The notes beneath the pieces are model-generated. The model did not search any database and was not told where the DNA came from. It saw only the letters and a program-made list of their open reading frames with translations. Below are positions 16,780 through 25,918 of a DNA stretch of 64,000 nucleotides, one piece after another. Source of the stretch: an uncultured Veillonella sp. GTDB lineage: Bacteria; Bacillota; Negativicutes; Veillonellales; Veillonellaceae. A program made the translations under genes and the position numbers. The DNA is taken from the NCBI RefSeq assembly GCF_934230905.1, contig NZ_CAKQFJ010000007.1:24688-88687 (forward strand), in the 5' to 3' direction. Positions within the stretch are counted from its first letter, which is position 1; every line of letters begins with the position of its first letter.

Positions 16780-18801
16780 ATGAGTGAACAATTTTTTCTA
16801 TCCCTACAACAAAATATAAAATTAATGATATGGGCTCCTATTTTAAGTACCATATTCCGTATAATATTTATGCGTAGCTATAATCCGTATACTACTTGGC
16901 AAGGACGTTGGAAATCCGTTTTAGGTGCATTGCGTTATGGATTTTGGTGGGGGATGGACTTTGATGCGTATGTATTTTTAGTACCTTTAGTACTCGTTAC
17001 GATTCCAGCATTATGGTTTGATACATATCATCAATATGAAGATATGGTGCGTCTCATTGGATTAACGATTTACTCTTGTGTAGTATATGCTGCCTTTGCA
17101 GGTAAGATGATATTTTACAAGCATTTTCACGATACGTATAATTATATGGTCCATTATGGTAAGCATGCAGAGAAACATAATCTTATTGATGTATTTTTTA
17201 ATCAAGATCGAGGATTATTGGTCTTAGTAGGATTTATTCCAGTGGCTATTATTTCCTGGTTTGTAGGTCATGCATTGTTATCGTTGCCATCTATTCCTTA
17301 CCCTGTTATAGATAGTACATGGATGACAGTAGTATGGAATATATTGTTAGTAGTTGTATCAGTTATTGGTTTTTATTGGTTTCGCTATGGTGGTACTTTA
17401 TCTCATGATGATAAACCTGAATGGGATACGGTTCCTACCGTAGTAAAAGAAGACATTTTCTTTGCTCGTGCGACAGTGCCTGATTTATGCGCATTGGAAA
17501 CGGTTTATAAACATCCTTTGCGCTCAGAATATACTGCATCTGAGGAAGATATTAATCACGCTGTTAGTCGTGTTGTACCTAGTGAATATAAAGATATTTG
17601 GCATAAACTTGATAATCCTTTATATGCATTTAAAAGAATTGCTAAAGGTCCTAAGATTGCTAGACCTAAACATATTTTCTTTATTGTTGGTGAAAGTATT
17701 CCTCAGTGGTCGTTAGATGAGACACATAAGCTACTTAATATATGTCCTGGTCTATGGAATTTTAAAAATCAACAGCATACGGTGCAGATTCCTAATTTTT
17801 TACCAGCTGGCAATGTATCGAGACCATCGATTGTTAGCCTTATGAGTGGTATCTATGATGCGGGCTTAGAAATCAATGAACGAGAAAGTTTTTGGAAGGG
17901 TGCATTTCCTACGTCATTTGCACATCAAATGAAGCAACTAGGATATCAAACTATATATTGGTATGGTGGTAATGCATCGTATGGCAATTTTAATCACTTT
18001 GGGAAAGCACAAGGTTTCGACCGTGTGGAAAGTGCGTCTATCTTCTGTGGACCTAATGCACCTAAAACATGGGTTGGTGTTTATGATCATGTATTTTTAG
18101 AAAATATTGCGCAACAAATCAAAGAAATTGATGAGCCTACATTCCATTTTATCTATACAACCTCTAATCATGGTCCGTATAAGATGGAGAATGACTTACT
18201 TGATTATGACCCACAAAAGGTCATGCCAGACGTAGGTGAGGATTTACGTTCTAATAAAACGCGTAATAAGGAACTAGCAACCTATCGTTATAGCGATAAG
18301 GCAATCTTTACATTTGTTGAATCTATGCAACAATTGTATCCAGATAGCTTATTTATTGTTACAGGAGATCATTCGAATCTATTTGGCTCTTTAAATAATA
18401 CGTCGCTTATTCATCGCGATTATACATTGCGTGATACATTCTGTACGGTTAGTTTATTACAACATCCTGAGCTAGATGATCATATGATTACTACTCAAAA
18501 AGGTACCCATATGAGTTTCATGCCAACGATTATCGAAGCAATTGCACCTAAAGGGTTTGAGTATTATTCTATTACTCCATCATTGTTTGAGGAACAGCCT
18601 GAAACCTTAGTAACTCCTTATCAATGGATAACTGATACTATGATGGGTGATGTCCGTATGGATTATGGTGAAAGCAATAAGCCTTCAGTTGAGCCTGTGG
18701 AACAAGTTCGACCTATCGATAATCATGCTGATGAAGCACGTGATTGGACTTTATTAACAACATGGCTTATCAATCATAAAGACAATCTATTTAAGTCTTA
18801 G
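16780..18801 (+). CDS. LtaS/OpgB-like sulfatase-fold membrane transferase 2
   Basis: 673 aa. Several N-terminal membrane helices, then a sulfatase-fold domain: HIFFIVGESIPQW, YTTSNHGPY and FIVTGDHSNLF are metal-site motifs. The nucleophile region reads GNVSRPSIVSLMSG, with Ser347 where LtaS-type enzymes and the paralogue at 11217 have Thr. Overall organisation is the same as the first paralogue (residues YWYGG.. and QGFD are shared), but identity is modest. Probably a phosphoglycerol or phosphoethanolamine transferase acting on surface glycan. The Ser substitution may mean altered chemistry, or may be tolerated because other superfamily members use Ser. Confidence 0.82.
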   Translation: MSEQFFLSLQQNIKLMIWAPILSTIFRIIFMRSYNPYTTWQGRWKSVLGALRYGFWWGMDFDAYVFLVPLVLVTIPALWFDTYHQYEDMVRLIGLTIYSCVVYAAFAGKMIFYKHFHDTYNYMVHYGKHAEKHNLIDVFFNQDRGLLVLVGFIPVAIISWFVGHALLSLPSIPYPVIDSTWMTVVWNILLVVVSVIGFYWFRYGGTLSHDDKPEWDTVPTVVKEDIFFARATVPDLCALETVYKHPLRSEYTASEEDINHAVSRVVPSEYKDIWHKLDNPLYAFKRIAKGPKIARPKHIFFIVGESIPQWSLDETHKLLNICPGLWNFKNQQHTVQIPNFLPAGNVSRPSIVSLMSGIYDAGLEINERESFWKGAFPTSFAHQMKQLGYQTIYWYGGNASYGNFNHFGKAQGFDRVESASIFCGPNAPKTWVGVYDHVFLENIAQQIKEIDEPTFHFIYTTSNHGPYKMENDLLDYDPQKVMPDVGEDLRSNKTRNKELATYRYSDKAIFTFVESMQQLYPDSLFIVTGDHSNLFGSLNNTSLIHRDYTLRDTFCTVSLLQHPELDDHMITTQKGTHMSFMPTIIEAIAPKGFEYYSITPSLFEEQPETLVTPYQWITDTMMGDVRMDYGESNKPSVEPVEQVRPIDNHADEARDWTLLTTWLINHKDNLFKS

Positions 18802-18898
18802 TATTGTTGGATATTAAGTAAGGATAATTATAATTCTATAGTATTTATGAATTAATGACGTACTGTATTTTATATTATATATATGATGGGAGTAACCT

Positions 18899-19984
18899 AT
18901 GTCGATATTAAATGTTGTGGGGGCCAAGATTTGGGGTGGCGGTGAACAATACGTATATGATATATGTCAACAATTTAAACAGCAGAATAGGAAAGCCTAT
19001 GTCTTAGTAGATAAATCAAATGAGGATATGCAGTCTCGTTATAAACAAGTTGCGTATGTTATGACCGCTAATTTATATAGATTAAAAGGTTTTTTAACTA
19101 TAAATGCGGTGGCAAAACAGGTGAAGTCTAAAGAAATTAATACAATCGTATGTCATTCTGGTAAATATATTTCATTTTGTATTGCCCTTAAGCAATTAAC
19201 AGGTGCTAAACTTGTGTTTATAAAGCATAATTTAGTACCAGGTAAAACAGATATATATCATAGATGGATTAATGCACAAGTAGATGCTTTTGTATGCGTG
19301 TCTAAACTTGTATATGATGATTTAATGACTTTTGCTATTAAGGATAGAAGCAAATATCATATCGTTTATAATGGTATTGATCCTAAGCGATTCCCTGCAT
19401 TTGCCGATAGTCTACCAATGAAATCAAAGGTGACTACCTTTGGATATAGTGCACGTATTACTGAAAGAAAAGGACTTTATTTAATTTTAACTGCTCTTGA
19501 AAGAATGTATAAAAAAAATCTAAATGTGCGATTAATCGTATCAGGTGCTGGAACAGAGAATCAAATTAAAAAGCTTAAAAATTACTTGGATGTTCATCAA
19601 ATGCATTCCTATGTTGATTTTATAGGCTTTACTCGAGATATTGAGGGCTTATATAAGTCTATTGATTGTCTATTATTACCAACAGTAACTCGTGAAGCTT
19701 TTGGTTTAGTTATTTGTGAAGCTATGTATTGTGGTGTACCTGTTATTACTAGTGGTACAGGGGCACAACGAGAAATAATAGATGATGGAACGTCTGGCTT
19801 TATTGTAGATCCTTTAAACGAAACAACATTACAACAATCTATGGAACATGTTATGAGTAATTCTGTTGATTTACCTAATATTATTACTAATGCACGTCAT
19901 GTTGTGGAAGAACGCTTTATCGTAAATCGTGTAGCTGATCAATTAATTAAGATTATAGATGATTTACATACTCCTAATTATTGA
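18899..19984 (+). CDS. Glycosyltransferase family 4
   Basis: 361 aa, GT-B fold. N-terminal GAKIWGGGEQYVYDICQQF and C-terminal EAFGLVICEAMYCGVPVITSGTGAQREIIDDG contain the GT4 E-x7-E donor-binding signature. ATG follows GGGAG with short spacing. Adds a hexose from a nucleotide sugar to the LOS/surface glycan; specificity unknown. Confidence 0.9.
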   Translation: MSILNVVGAKIWGGGEQYVYDICQQFKQQNRKAYVLVDKSNEDMQSRYKQVAYVMTANLYRLKGFLTINAVAKQVKSKEINTIVCHSGKYISFCIALKQLTGAKLVFIKHNLVPGKTDIYHRWINAQVDAFVCVSKLVYDDLMTFAIKDRSKYHIVYNGIDPKRFPAFADSLPMKSKVTTFGYSARITERKGLYLILTALERMYKKNLNVRLIVSGAGTENQIKKLKNYLDVHQMHSYVDFIGFTRDIEGLYKSIDCLLLPTVTREAFGLVICEAMYCGVPVITSGTGAQREIIDDGTSGFIVDPLNETTLQQSMEHVMSNSVDLPNIITNARHVVEERFIVNRVADQLIKIIDDLHTPNY

Positions 19985-20021
19985 TTGTTTGTAGGGTATT
20001 ATTGATAGATAGGAATATAAA

Positions 20022-20960
20022 ATGGGATATTTACAAACACAATGGCGACGAGGTCGCGAAATTTATGGTGTCCATAGTTGGAGGGAAACACGTCGTACAT
20101 TTCTTCATACAATACGATCCATTCGCAATAAAAAACAGATAGAAGCTTTGGAATCATATTTTGAAAACTATACGCCAGATCCGACCTTGTTAAATCGACA
20201 AGTGGGTTTATTTGAGTTGATGACACGCTATTTTCTATTTAAAGGTTCTACACCAGTAGAACGATTAGAGGCGATTATTAATCATTTTGATTTTTTAAAA
20301 GCTACATTTACGGATACTTTTATCAAAGAAATGTACTCTATAGATGAAGATAATATTTATGATGATGTAAGTCGTATCAAGCGTGGAATTGTACTTTGGC
20401 AATCTGAAGAACTAAAGATGAAAGCCCAAGTATATTATGGCGCAGGACAACGTAAAGAAGGTTTATTAACATTATTATTGACTTTAGAATCTAAAGGTGT
20501 TTACCATGCTAATTTCCGATTTGGTAAAGATATTAAAGGGGAAAAAGCCATGTGGATTGGAACCATTCAGGGGTATAAGGATGGGTTAGCTAATGCTAAA
20601 ATAGCTACCAAAAAGATGTTTGGCTATCGTCCAAAAAACTTTATTATGTATTTGCTTAGATTAATCGCTCAACAATGTGGAGTAAAAATAATCTATGCAG
20701 TATCTGATGAAGGTTTTTATGCAAATACACATTTAGTACGTGGTCATCGTGCGAAAGTAGCTGAGCTAGATTCCTTGTGGCAAGAAAGCGGTGGGGAGCT
20801 TTCACAAGATCCTAGATTTTACATCATTCCATTAGAGGAATATCGTAAACCGATTGAAGAAATTAAATCACAAAAGCGTAGCCAATATCGAAAACGTTAT
20901 GATTTATTAGATCAATATCAATTGGAAGTACAAGAAAATTTAAAGCCACATTTAAAGTAG
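20022..20960 (+). CDS. VirK/YbjX (DUF535) family protein
   Basis: 312 aa. Recognised from RRTFLHTIRSIRNKKQIEALESYF, HFDFLKATFTDTFIKEMY, YGAGQRKEGLLTLLL and KMFGYRPKNFIMYLLRLIAQQCGVKIIYAVSDEGFYAN, characteristic of DUF535. Members (VirK, YbjX) are linked to virulence-protein surface expression or resistance to antimicrobial peptides in enterobacteria; the biochemical function is not settled. It lies inside the glycan cluster, 37 bases after the GT4 gene. Confidence 0.85.
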   Translation: MGYLQTQWRRGREIYGVHSWRETRRTFLHTIRSIRNKKQIEALESYFENYTPDPTLLNRQVGLFELMTRYFLFKGSTPVERLEAIINHFDFLKATFTDTFIKEMYSIDEDNIYDDVSRIKRGIVLWQSEELKMKAQVYYGAGQRKEGLLTLLLTLESKGVYHANFRFGKDIKGEKAMWIGTIQGYKDGLANAKIATKKMFGYRPKNFIMYLLRLIAQQCGVKIIYAVSDEGFYANTHLVRGHRAKVAELDSLWQESGGELSQDPRFYIIPLEEYRKPIEEIKSQKRSQYRKRYDLLDQYQLEVQENLKPHLK

Positions 20961-20968
20961 GGAAAATA

Positions 20969-21439
20969 ATGAAAATTGCATTTTGCTTTTTTGGGCATTT
21001 AAGAACCTTTAAACGTTGTGCTTCACATATTAAAAGAAATCTTTTGAAACATTATGATTGTGATTTGTTTATGCATACCTGGTCTGAGTATAATCATAAG
21101 ACAAAAACCTGGCATAATAATAAATATATTAAGGACATAGTAACTAAAGGGAAAAATTTAAGTGTATATAAAGATATAATTATTGAAAAACAAATAGTTG
21201 AAGATATGGGGAATATAACTATTACTTCAGATAATAAAATTATCTCTTTATTTGGTATTAAATCTATGTATCATAATATGCAAACTAGCTATAATCTTTG
21301 TGAATAATATGCTAAAAATAATAATATAGAATACGATTTTATACTTATGATACGCCCTGATATCGTTTTATCTGATAGTTTTAATATAGAAAAATATAGT
21401 TTTATATTAAGTGCAGATGAATTATCAAAAGTATTTTAG
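20969..21439 (+). pseudogene. Broken glycan-biosynthesis-like gene (in-frame nonsense and 3' truncation)
   Basis: The first 112 codons read MKIAFCFFGHLRTFKRCASHIKRNLL...HTWSEY, resembling a group of capsule/LOS biosynthesis proteins. An in-frame TAA occurs at 21305-21307. The same frame continues for 43 more codons with sensible sequence (YDFILMIRPDIVLSDSFN) to TAG at 21437-21439, after which similarity-like sequence stops before the next gene. So one point mutation and probably a 3' deletion inactivated it. AT-rich like the sialic acid genes, unlike the gene that follows. Confidence 0.7.
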
Positions 21440-21503
21440 AAACTTAAGTATCATCTTATATAAAAATAATGATTAAGGGATAGCAGATAAAAAGGTGAGT
21501 GTA

Positions 21504-22679
21504 ATGCGTATTTTATTAGCAAATTTAACAAAGATGGTAGGCGATACAGGCGGCCTTGCTAAGGTGACGGATGCGTTTGCCAATGAGATGCAGCGCCGTG
21601 GGCACGAGGTGAGCCTTGTGTATAGCGATGTGCAAACTGGGGATTTCTACTTTCCTCTTGATGCGGGCATCGAGGCATATGATCTATGTCATTATGAGGG
21701 TGAAAGTCATTCTATCCCTCTTTGGTATAAGGCAAAACGGGAGATTTTGCGTGCCTTTGACAAGCGTAAAGCACGTGGTGTGAATAATGAGTTTACGAAG
21801 AAGTATTTACTAGGTCATCTTCAGTCTGTACTAGATCGAACCAAGCCAGATGTAATCGTATCGTATCAACCAGCAGCCTCAAAGGCTTTGTTGCTTGACT
21901 TGAAAACTAATATTCCTGTCATTACTATGAGCCATGGTGATCCTGAGGATTATTTTCATACCTACCCTGTAGAGGAGGTTGAAGCGGTTGCAAAGAGTAC
22001 GGTAAACCAAGTGTTATTACCATCTTTTGAATCTCATATTAAAAATCATCTACCAGAGGCTAAGACTGTTGTTATTGGTAATGCTATCCCTCAATATGCG
22101 GAGCAGGCGGAGCTTTCACAGGCAAAAGATCGTTATAAAATCGTATTTGTAGCGCGACTTGATAAGAACCATAAACGACCACATTTATTGATTGAGGCAT
22201 TTGCGCCATTGGCCGCGAAGTATCCGAACTGGGATATCGAATTATGGGGCCAAGAGGACCGCAAGATTTACAAGAAAGAATTGGATATGATCGTATCCAA
22301 GGCGGGACTTGGAGACCGTGTTCATTTTATGGGGACGACCACCGATGTACCAAGTGTACTCGTTACGGCAGATATATTTGCCTTCCCAAGTGCCTATGAA
22401 GGATTTGGGCTTTCACTAGGAGAAGCGATGAGCATGGGCTTGCCAGCAATTGGCTATAAATCCTGTTCTGCTGTTAATGAACTTATCATCGATGGGGAAA
22501 CAGGCATCTTATGTGATGATGGGGTAACACCATTGACGGAGGCCTTGGAACGCTTGATGCAAGATCAAAACCTCCGCGTTACTATGGGCCAAGCTGGACG
22601 TAATCGTATGAAACAATTCAGCCCAGAATCTATTTGGGGACAGTGGGAAGATTTATTGAAACAGATAAGTAATCGATAA
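21504..22679 (+). CDS. Glycosyltransferase family 4
   Basis: 391 aa from the ATG at 21504, which has AAAGGTGA about 6 bases upstream; the GTG at 21495 is inside that site. N-terminal MRILLANLTKMVGDTGGLAKV with the donor/acceptor glycine loop, IVFVARLDKNHKRPHLLIEAF, and EGFGLSLGEAMSMGLPAIGYKSCSAVNELI supply the GT4 signature. Noticeably more GC-rich than the genes before it, so it looks like native backbone bordering a variable block. Sugar specificity unknown. Confidence 0.9.
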   Translation: MRILLANLTKMVGDTGGLAKVTDAFANEMQRRGHEVSLVYSDVQTGDFYFPLDAGIEAYDLCHYEGESHSIPLWYKAKREILRAFDKRKARGVNNEFTKKYLLGHLQSVLDRTKPDVIVSYQPAASKALLLDLKTNIPVITMSHGDPEDYFHTYPVEEVEAVAKSTVNQVLLPSFESHIKNHLPEAKTVVIGNAIPQYAEQAELSQAKDRYKIVFVARLDKNHKRPHLLIEAFAPLAAKYPNWDIELWGQEDRKIYKKELDMIVSKAGLGDRVHFMGTTTDVPSVLVTADIFAFPSAYEGFGLSLGEAMSMGLPAIGYKSCSAVNELIIDGETGILCDDGVTPLTEALERLMQDQNLRVTMGQAGRNRMKQFSPESIWGQWEDLLKQISNR

Positions 22680-22738
22680 ATAAAAATAAATGAAAATTTC
22701 ATGAATATTTAAATGATATTTAATCTCTATATGATACA

Positions 22739-22769
22739 GTATACGTATATCTTGTAAAGGTATACGTAT
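22739..22769. promoter_or_regulatory. Two phased GTATACGTAT sites upstream of the first porin
   Basis: The 10-mer GTATACGTAT occurs at 22739-22748 and 22760-22769, 21 bases apart centre to centre. Each contains the palindrome ATACGTAT. Two helical turns of spacing on one DNA face is typical of paired operator sites. About 95 bases upstream of the porin ATG. No regulator is known. Confidence 0.4.
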
Positions 22770-22863
22770 TATTTGTATGGAAACATGGACACATAGGGGT
22801 AAGCGTATTGCTTTGCAAGATCGTATAGTAATTGTTTTTAGTGAAAAGAAGAGGTATTGTATT

Positions 22864-24153
22864 ATGAAAAAACAATTCGCAGCAATCTTTGCAGCAACAG
22901 CAGTGTTGGGTGTAACTACTGCATTTGCAGCTAACCCATTCTCCGATGTAACTCCTGATTCTTGGGCATACCAAGCAGTTTCTCAATTAGCAGCTGCTGG
23001 TATCGTTAACGGTTATCCAGATGGCACTTTCAAAGGTCAAAATGATATCACTCGTTATGAAATGGCTCAAATGGTAGCAAAAGCTATGGCTAACCAAGAC
23101 CGTGCTAATGCAGAACAACAAGCTATGATTAATCGTTTGGCTGATGAATTCTCCAACGAATTGAACAATTTGGGCGTTCGTGTAGCTCGTTTGGAAGATC
23201 GCGTTGGTAATGTGAAAGTAACTGGCGATATGCGTCTTCGTTATCTTGGTGCTCAAAAGAAAGATGGTCACTATGTAACTACTGATGGTGATTACAGTAA
23301 ACATTCCCAATTTGATGCTCGTGCTCGTGTTCAATTTAATGCAAAAGTAAATGACCGTACAGAAGCTGTTGTTCGTATGACTTCTGATGATTTCGAATTA
23401 GGGGATGCTACTAATGGTGGCAATGCAAGTGCATCCATTGATCGTGCTTATGTAAATCATAAATTTGGTGAACGCGTATCTGTGAAAGCAGGTCGTTTTG
23501 ATCAAACTATCGGTAATGGCTTGATTTATGATGATGCATTTGATGGTGCTCAATTCAACGCAGGCAACGATAAAGTTCAATTCCAAGCTGCTTATGGTTA
23601 TGCAGTAGAAGGTGCAGTTAAAGGTAAAAATCAAAAACAAAATAGTACTTTCACATATGCAAGCATCAAAGGTAATTTGAATAAACATGTGAACCTTGGT
23701 GGCTTCTATGCACGTAATAACAAACATAAATCTGATAATACGGATTTCAAAAACTTGTATGGTTTCAGCACAGATGTAAACTTTGATAAAGTTTGGGTTG
23801 GTGGTGAATATGTTAAAGGTGCAGGCATGACTAAAGGTTCTGCTTGGACAGCAGGTGTTGGTTATGGTGCATATGATCAAGCTAAAAAAGGTACTTGGGA
23901 TGTAAAAGCTCAATACTTTAACTTTGGTCGATACATGGGTGCAACTTCCTCTACATGGGATATTGCATATGACTTCACTCAAAAACCTGACTTCAATGGT
24001 TTCAAAGGTTGGTTGGCAACTGCTAACTATGCATTACAAGATAATGTAGGCTTGACTGCATACTATGGCTTCAATAATAAAACTAATAAAGCAACAGGTA
24101 CTAACGATAAATTATCCAATTACTACCGTGTTGATCTTAACTACCAATTCTAA
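22864..24153 (+). CDS. SLH-domain outer membrane porin (OmpM family), paralogue 1
   Basis: 429 aa. Signal peptide MKKQFAAIFAATAVLGVTTAFA, then one SLH domain (NPFSDVTPDSWAYQAVSQLA...GYPDGTFKG...ITRYEMAQMVAKAMA, about residues 23-80) that binds pyruvylated or polyaminated peptidoglycan. Next a coiled-coil stretch (about 82-118, INRLADEFSNELNNLGVRVARLEDRV), and a C-terminal beta-barrel ending in YRVDLNYQF with terminal Phe. In Negativicutes such OmpM proteins form trimeric porins that tether the outer membrane. The ATG at 22864 follows AGAGGT; the upstream extension has no signal. Closest in the window to paralogue 4. Confidence 0.94.
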   Translation: MKKQFAAIFAATAVLGVTTAFAANPFSDVTPDSWAYQAVSQLAAAGIVNGYPDGTFKGQNDITRYEMAQMVAKAMANQDRANAEQQAMINRLADEFSNELNNLGVRVARLEDRVGNVKVTGDMRLRYLGAQKKDGHYVTTDGDYSKHSQFDARARVQFNAKVNDRTEAVVRMTSDDFELGDATNGGNASASIDRAYVNHKFGERVSVKAGRFDQTIGNGLIYDDAFDGAQFNAGNDKVQFQAAYGYAVEGAVKGKNQKQNSTFTYASIKGNLNKHVNLGGFYARNNKHKSDNTDFKNLYGFSTDVNFDKVWVGGEYVKGAGMTKGSAWTAGVGYGAYDQAKKGTWDVKAQYFNFGRYMGATSSTWDIAYDFTQKPDFNGFKGWLATANYALQDNVGLTAYYGFNNKTNKATGTNDKLSNYYRVDLNYQF

Positions 24154-24187
24154 TCGTATAGATTAGTGTAGTTCAAGAATATGCAAA

Positions 24188-24238
24188 GGGCTGCAATTAG
24201 AATGTGGTTAAACCACACTCTGTTGCAGCTCTTTAGTT
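24188..24238 (+). terminator. Terminator of porin 1
   Basis: GGGCTGCAA pairs with TTGCAGCTC, with an inner GTGGTT/AACCAC stem, followed by TTTAGTTTA. It lies 35 bases after the porin stop. Confidence 0.75.
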
Positions 24239-24276
24239 TAGGATATTATTAATTTTGGATCAGAAGGTGTTTTTAT

Positions 24277-25209
24277 ATGAAACTTCCTTTTACATGTCCT
24301 CAATGTGATCAAGAAAATAGAGAAAAAGGGGTTTTTATTCCCTCTATTGAACAAAGAGATATTATTATAACAAATCAAATTACATATGAATATACTTGTT
24401 CAAAAGGGCATCAATGCTTTTATGTACTACAAATAGAACGGTTTGAAATGTTATATAAATTAGCAATTCATGAATTTCTAGAAAATAATTTTAGAGCTTG
24501 TGTGATTAATTGTGCGGCAGCGTTGGAACGATTTTACGAATTTTTTTTACAAGTTGTATTTCATCATAATGGGTATAGTAATGAGAAGTTTTATGAAGAA
24601 ATATGGTTGCCTATTAAAGATAGGAGTAAAAGACAAGAAGCGTTATTTAAAGATACATTTATAGAATTGACCTCAACAGAAAAGACACCTATTCTTAAAG
24701 ATACGTTTCGTAAATTTAGAAATCATATTGTTCATCAAGGGGAATTTCCTAAAAGGGAGCAGACAAGAGATTTTGCAGATACTATTTTCAGGATTATTGG
24801 AATTGGTTTATATACATTACACAAATATTGTGATTCTTCTATTGAAGTCATAAAGCATGAACATCTTCAAAGGCGATTTAGATCTAGACCTAATTGTAAT
24901 TTACATAGTACAACTATATTTCTAAATACTAACTTTCCATTATGTGATAAAATTTGGACATCAAATGATTTTAATATATTTGTAAAGAATACAGCTAAAG
25001 AACATGAGGTTTATGAAGTTTATCTTAAGCAGGCAATACCTATTTTACATATGTTACAAGGGAGTACTAACTCAAAAGACTTAAGAGAAATTTTAGTGAA
25101 GATGATAATGGATGTATTAGATGATAATAGTATTAATAGTTTATTTCTATTAGTTACACAGATTTGCGATGAGCTAAATTCTTCTCAGGATAAAAGTCAT
25201 AAGAAATAA
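24277..25209 (+). CDS. Zinc-ribbon + HEPN-like protein (candidate RNase)
   Basis: 310 aa, no assigned name. The N-terminus has paired metal-type ligands: C7-x2-C10 (FTCPQCDQ) and C41-x3-H45-x-C47 (YTCSKGHQC). A helical region follows, LYKLAIHEFLENNFRACVINCAAALERFYEFFL, and then FRKFRNHIVHQG at about residues 145-156. This last contains R-N-x3-H, the active-site signature of HEPN ribonucleases found in toxin-antitoxin and abortive-infection systems. Sits alone with its own terminator in the gap between porin genes, next to an IS element and an AbiL-like pair, so a defence role is plausible but unproven. DUF4145-like cytosolic proteins are an alternative. Confidence 0.6.
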   Translation: MKLPFTCPQCDQENREKGVFIPSIEQRDIIITNQITYEYTCSKGHQCFYVLQIERFEMLYKLAIHEFLENNFRACVINCAAALERFYEFFLQVVFHHNGYSNEKFYEEIWLPIKDRSKRQEALFKDTFIELTSTEKTPILKDTFRKFRNHIVHQGEFPKREQTRDFADTIFRIIGIGLYTLHKYCDSSIEVIKHEHLQRRFRSRPNCNLHSTTIFLNTNFPLCDKIWTSNDFNIFVKNTAKEHEVYEVYLKQAIPILHMLQGSTNSKDLREILVKMIMDVLDDNSINSLFLLVTQICDELNSSQDKSHKK

Positions 25210-25252
25210 ACTTTCTATTTAGAAAGGAATTATATATCTATAGGTAGAAATA

Positions 25253-25302
25253 GGTCTGTAACAGATGTGGTTTTACCACAGTTTGGTTACAGACCTTTTT
25301 TA
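25253..25302 (+). terminator. Terminator of the HEPN-like gene
   Basis: Perfect 10-bp outer stem GGTCTGTAAC / GTTACAGACC with inner TGTGG/CCACA, followed by TTTTTTATTT. Confidence 0.85.
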
Positions 25303-25387
25303 TTTATTGTCTTTAGACTGGTTCGCGACGTAGTCGCGAATCATAAAACCACCCGCTATGCGGGTGCGGCAACGAAAGTTATACAAA

Positions 25388-25454
25388 AAAATCACCTTAC
25401 TTAAGTATAATGTAGGTGTTCAAGCCGCATTATATGCAAAAGAAAGGTGATTTT
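25388..25454 (+). promoter_or_regulatory. Inverted repeat that can hide the tnpA ribosome-binding site
   Basis: AAAATCACCTT (25388-25398) is the exact reverse complement of AAGGTGATTTT (25444-25454), which contains the tnpA ribosome-binding site. In the mRNA this 11-bp pairing would block translation initiation. A leader stem-loop that sequesters the ribosome-binding site is described for IS200 of enterobacteria. Confidence 0.65.
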
Positions 25455-25456
25455 AT

Positions 25457-25918
25457 ATGGCAACAAAGACACAGAGCCTTGCGCACACAAAATGGTTATG
25501 CAAATACCACATAGTATTTACACCTAAGTATAGACGTAAAGTTATATATAATCAATACAGAAATAGTTTACGTGAAATACTGAGACGTTTATGTGAATAT
25601 AAGGGCGTCAAGATTATAGAGGGGGAGCTTATGGCAGATCATGTGCATATGCTAGTATTAATCCCACCTAAAATATCAGTTTCATCTTTTATGGGATATT
25701 TAAAAGGTAAAAGTGCACTAATGATGTTCGATAAACACGCAAACTTAAAGTATAAATTTGGAAATAGACACTTTTGGTCCGAGGGTTATTATGTTAGTAC
25801 AGTAGGTTTAAATGAGGCTACAGTAAAGAAATATATACGTGAGCAAGAGTTACATGACCAAATGAAAGATAAACTTAGTGTAAAAGAATATGAGGACCCT
25901 TTTAAGGGTAGCAAGTAA
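25457..25918 (+). CDS. tnpA: IS200/IS605-family transposase TnpA (Y1 HUH)
   Basis: 153 aa, complete. The family start TKWLCKYHIVFTPKYRRKV is clear, the HUH metal site is MADHVHMLV (H-V-H), and the catalytic tyrosine lies in the C-terminal GYYVSTVGLNEATVKKYIREQE helix region. Full length and intact motifs suggest a functional enzyme that moves single-stranded DNA by hairpin recognition. Start ATG has AAAGGTG upstream. Lies between the HEPN-like gene and the AbiL-like pair. Confidence 0.96.
   Translation: MATKTQSLAHTKWLCKYHIVFTPKYRRKVIYNQYRNSLREILRRLCEYKGVKIIEGELMADHVHMLVLIPPKISVSSFMGYLKGKSALMMFDKHANLKYKFGNRHFWSEGYYVSTVGLNEATVKKYIREQELHDQMKDKLSVKEYEDPFKGSK

Noticed and set aside
23398..23982. 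194-aa minus-strand ORF opposite porin 1
   Set aside because: A similar antisense frame is open in other porin copies only because the plus-strand codons are alike; composition is Cys/Ile/Thr-rich and unlike a real protein.
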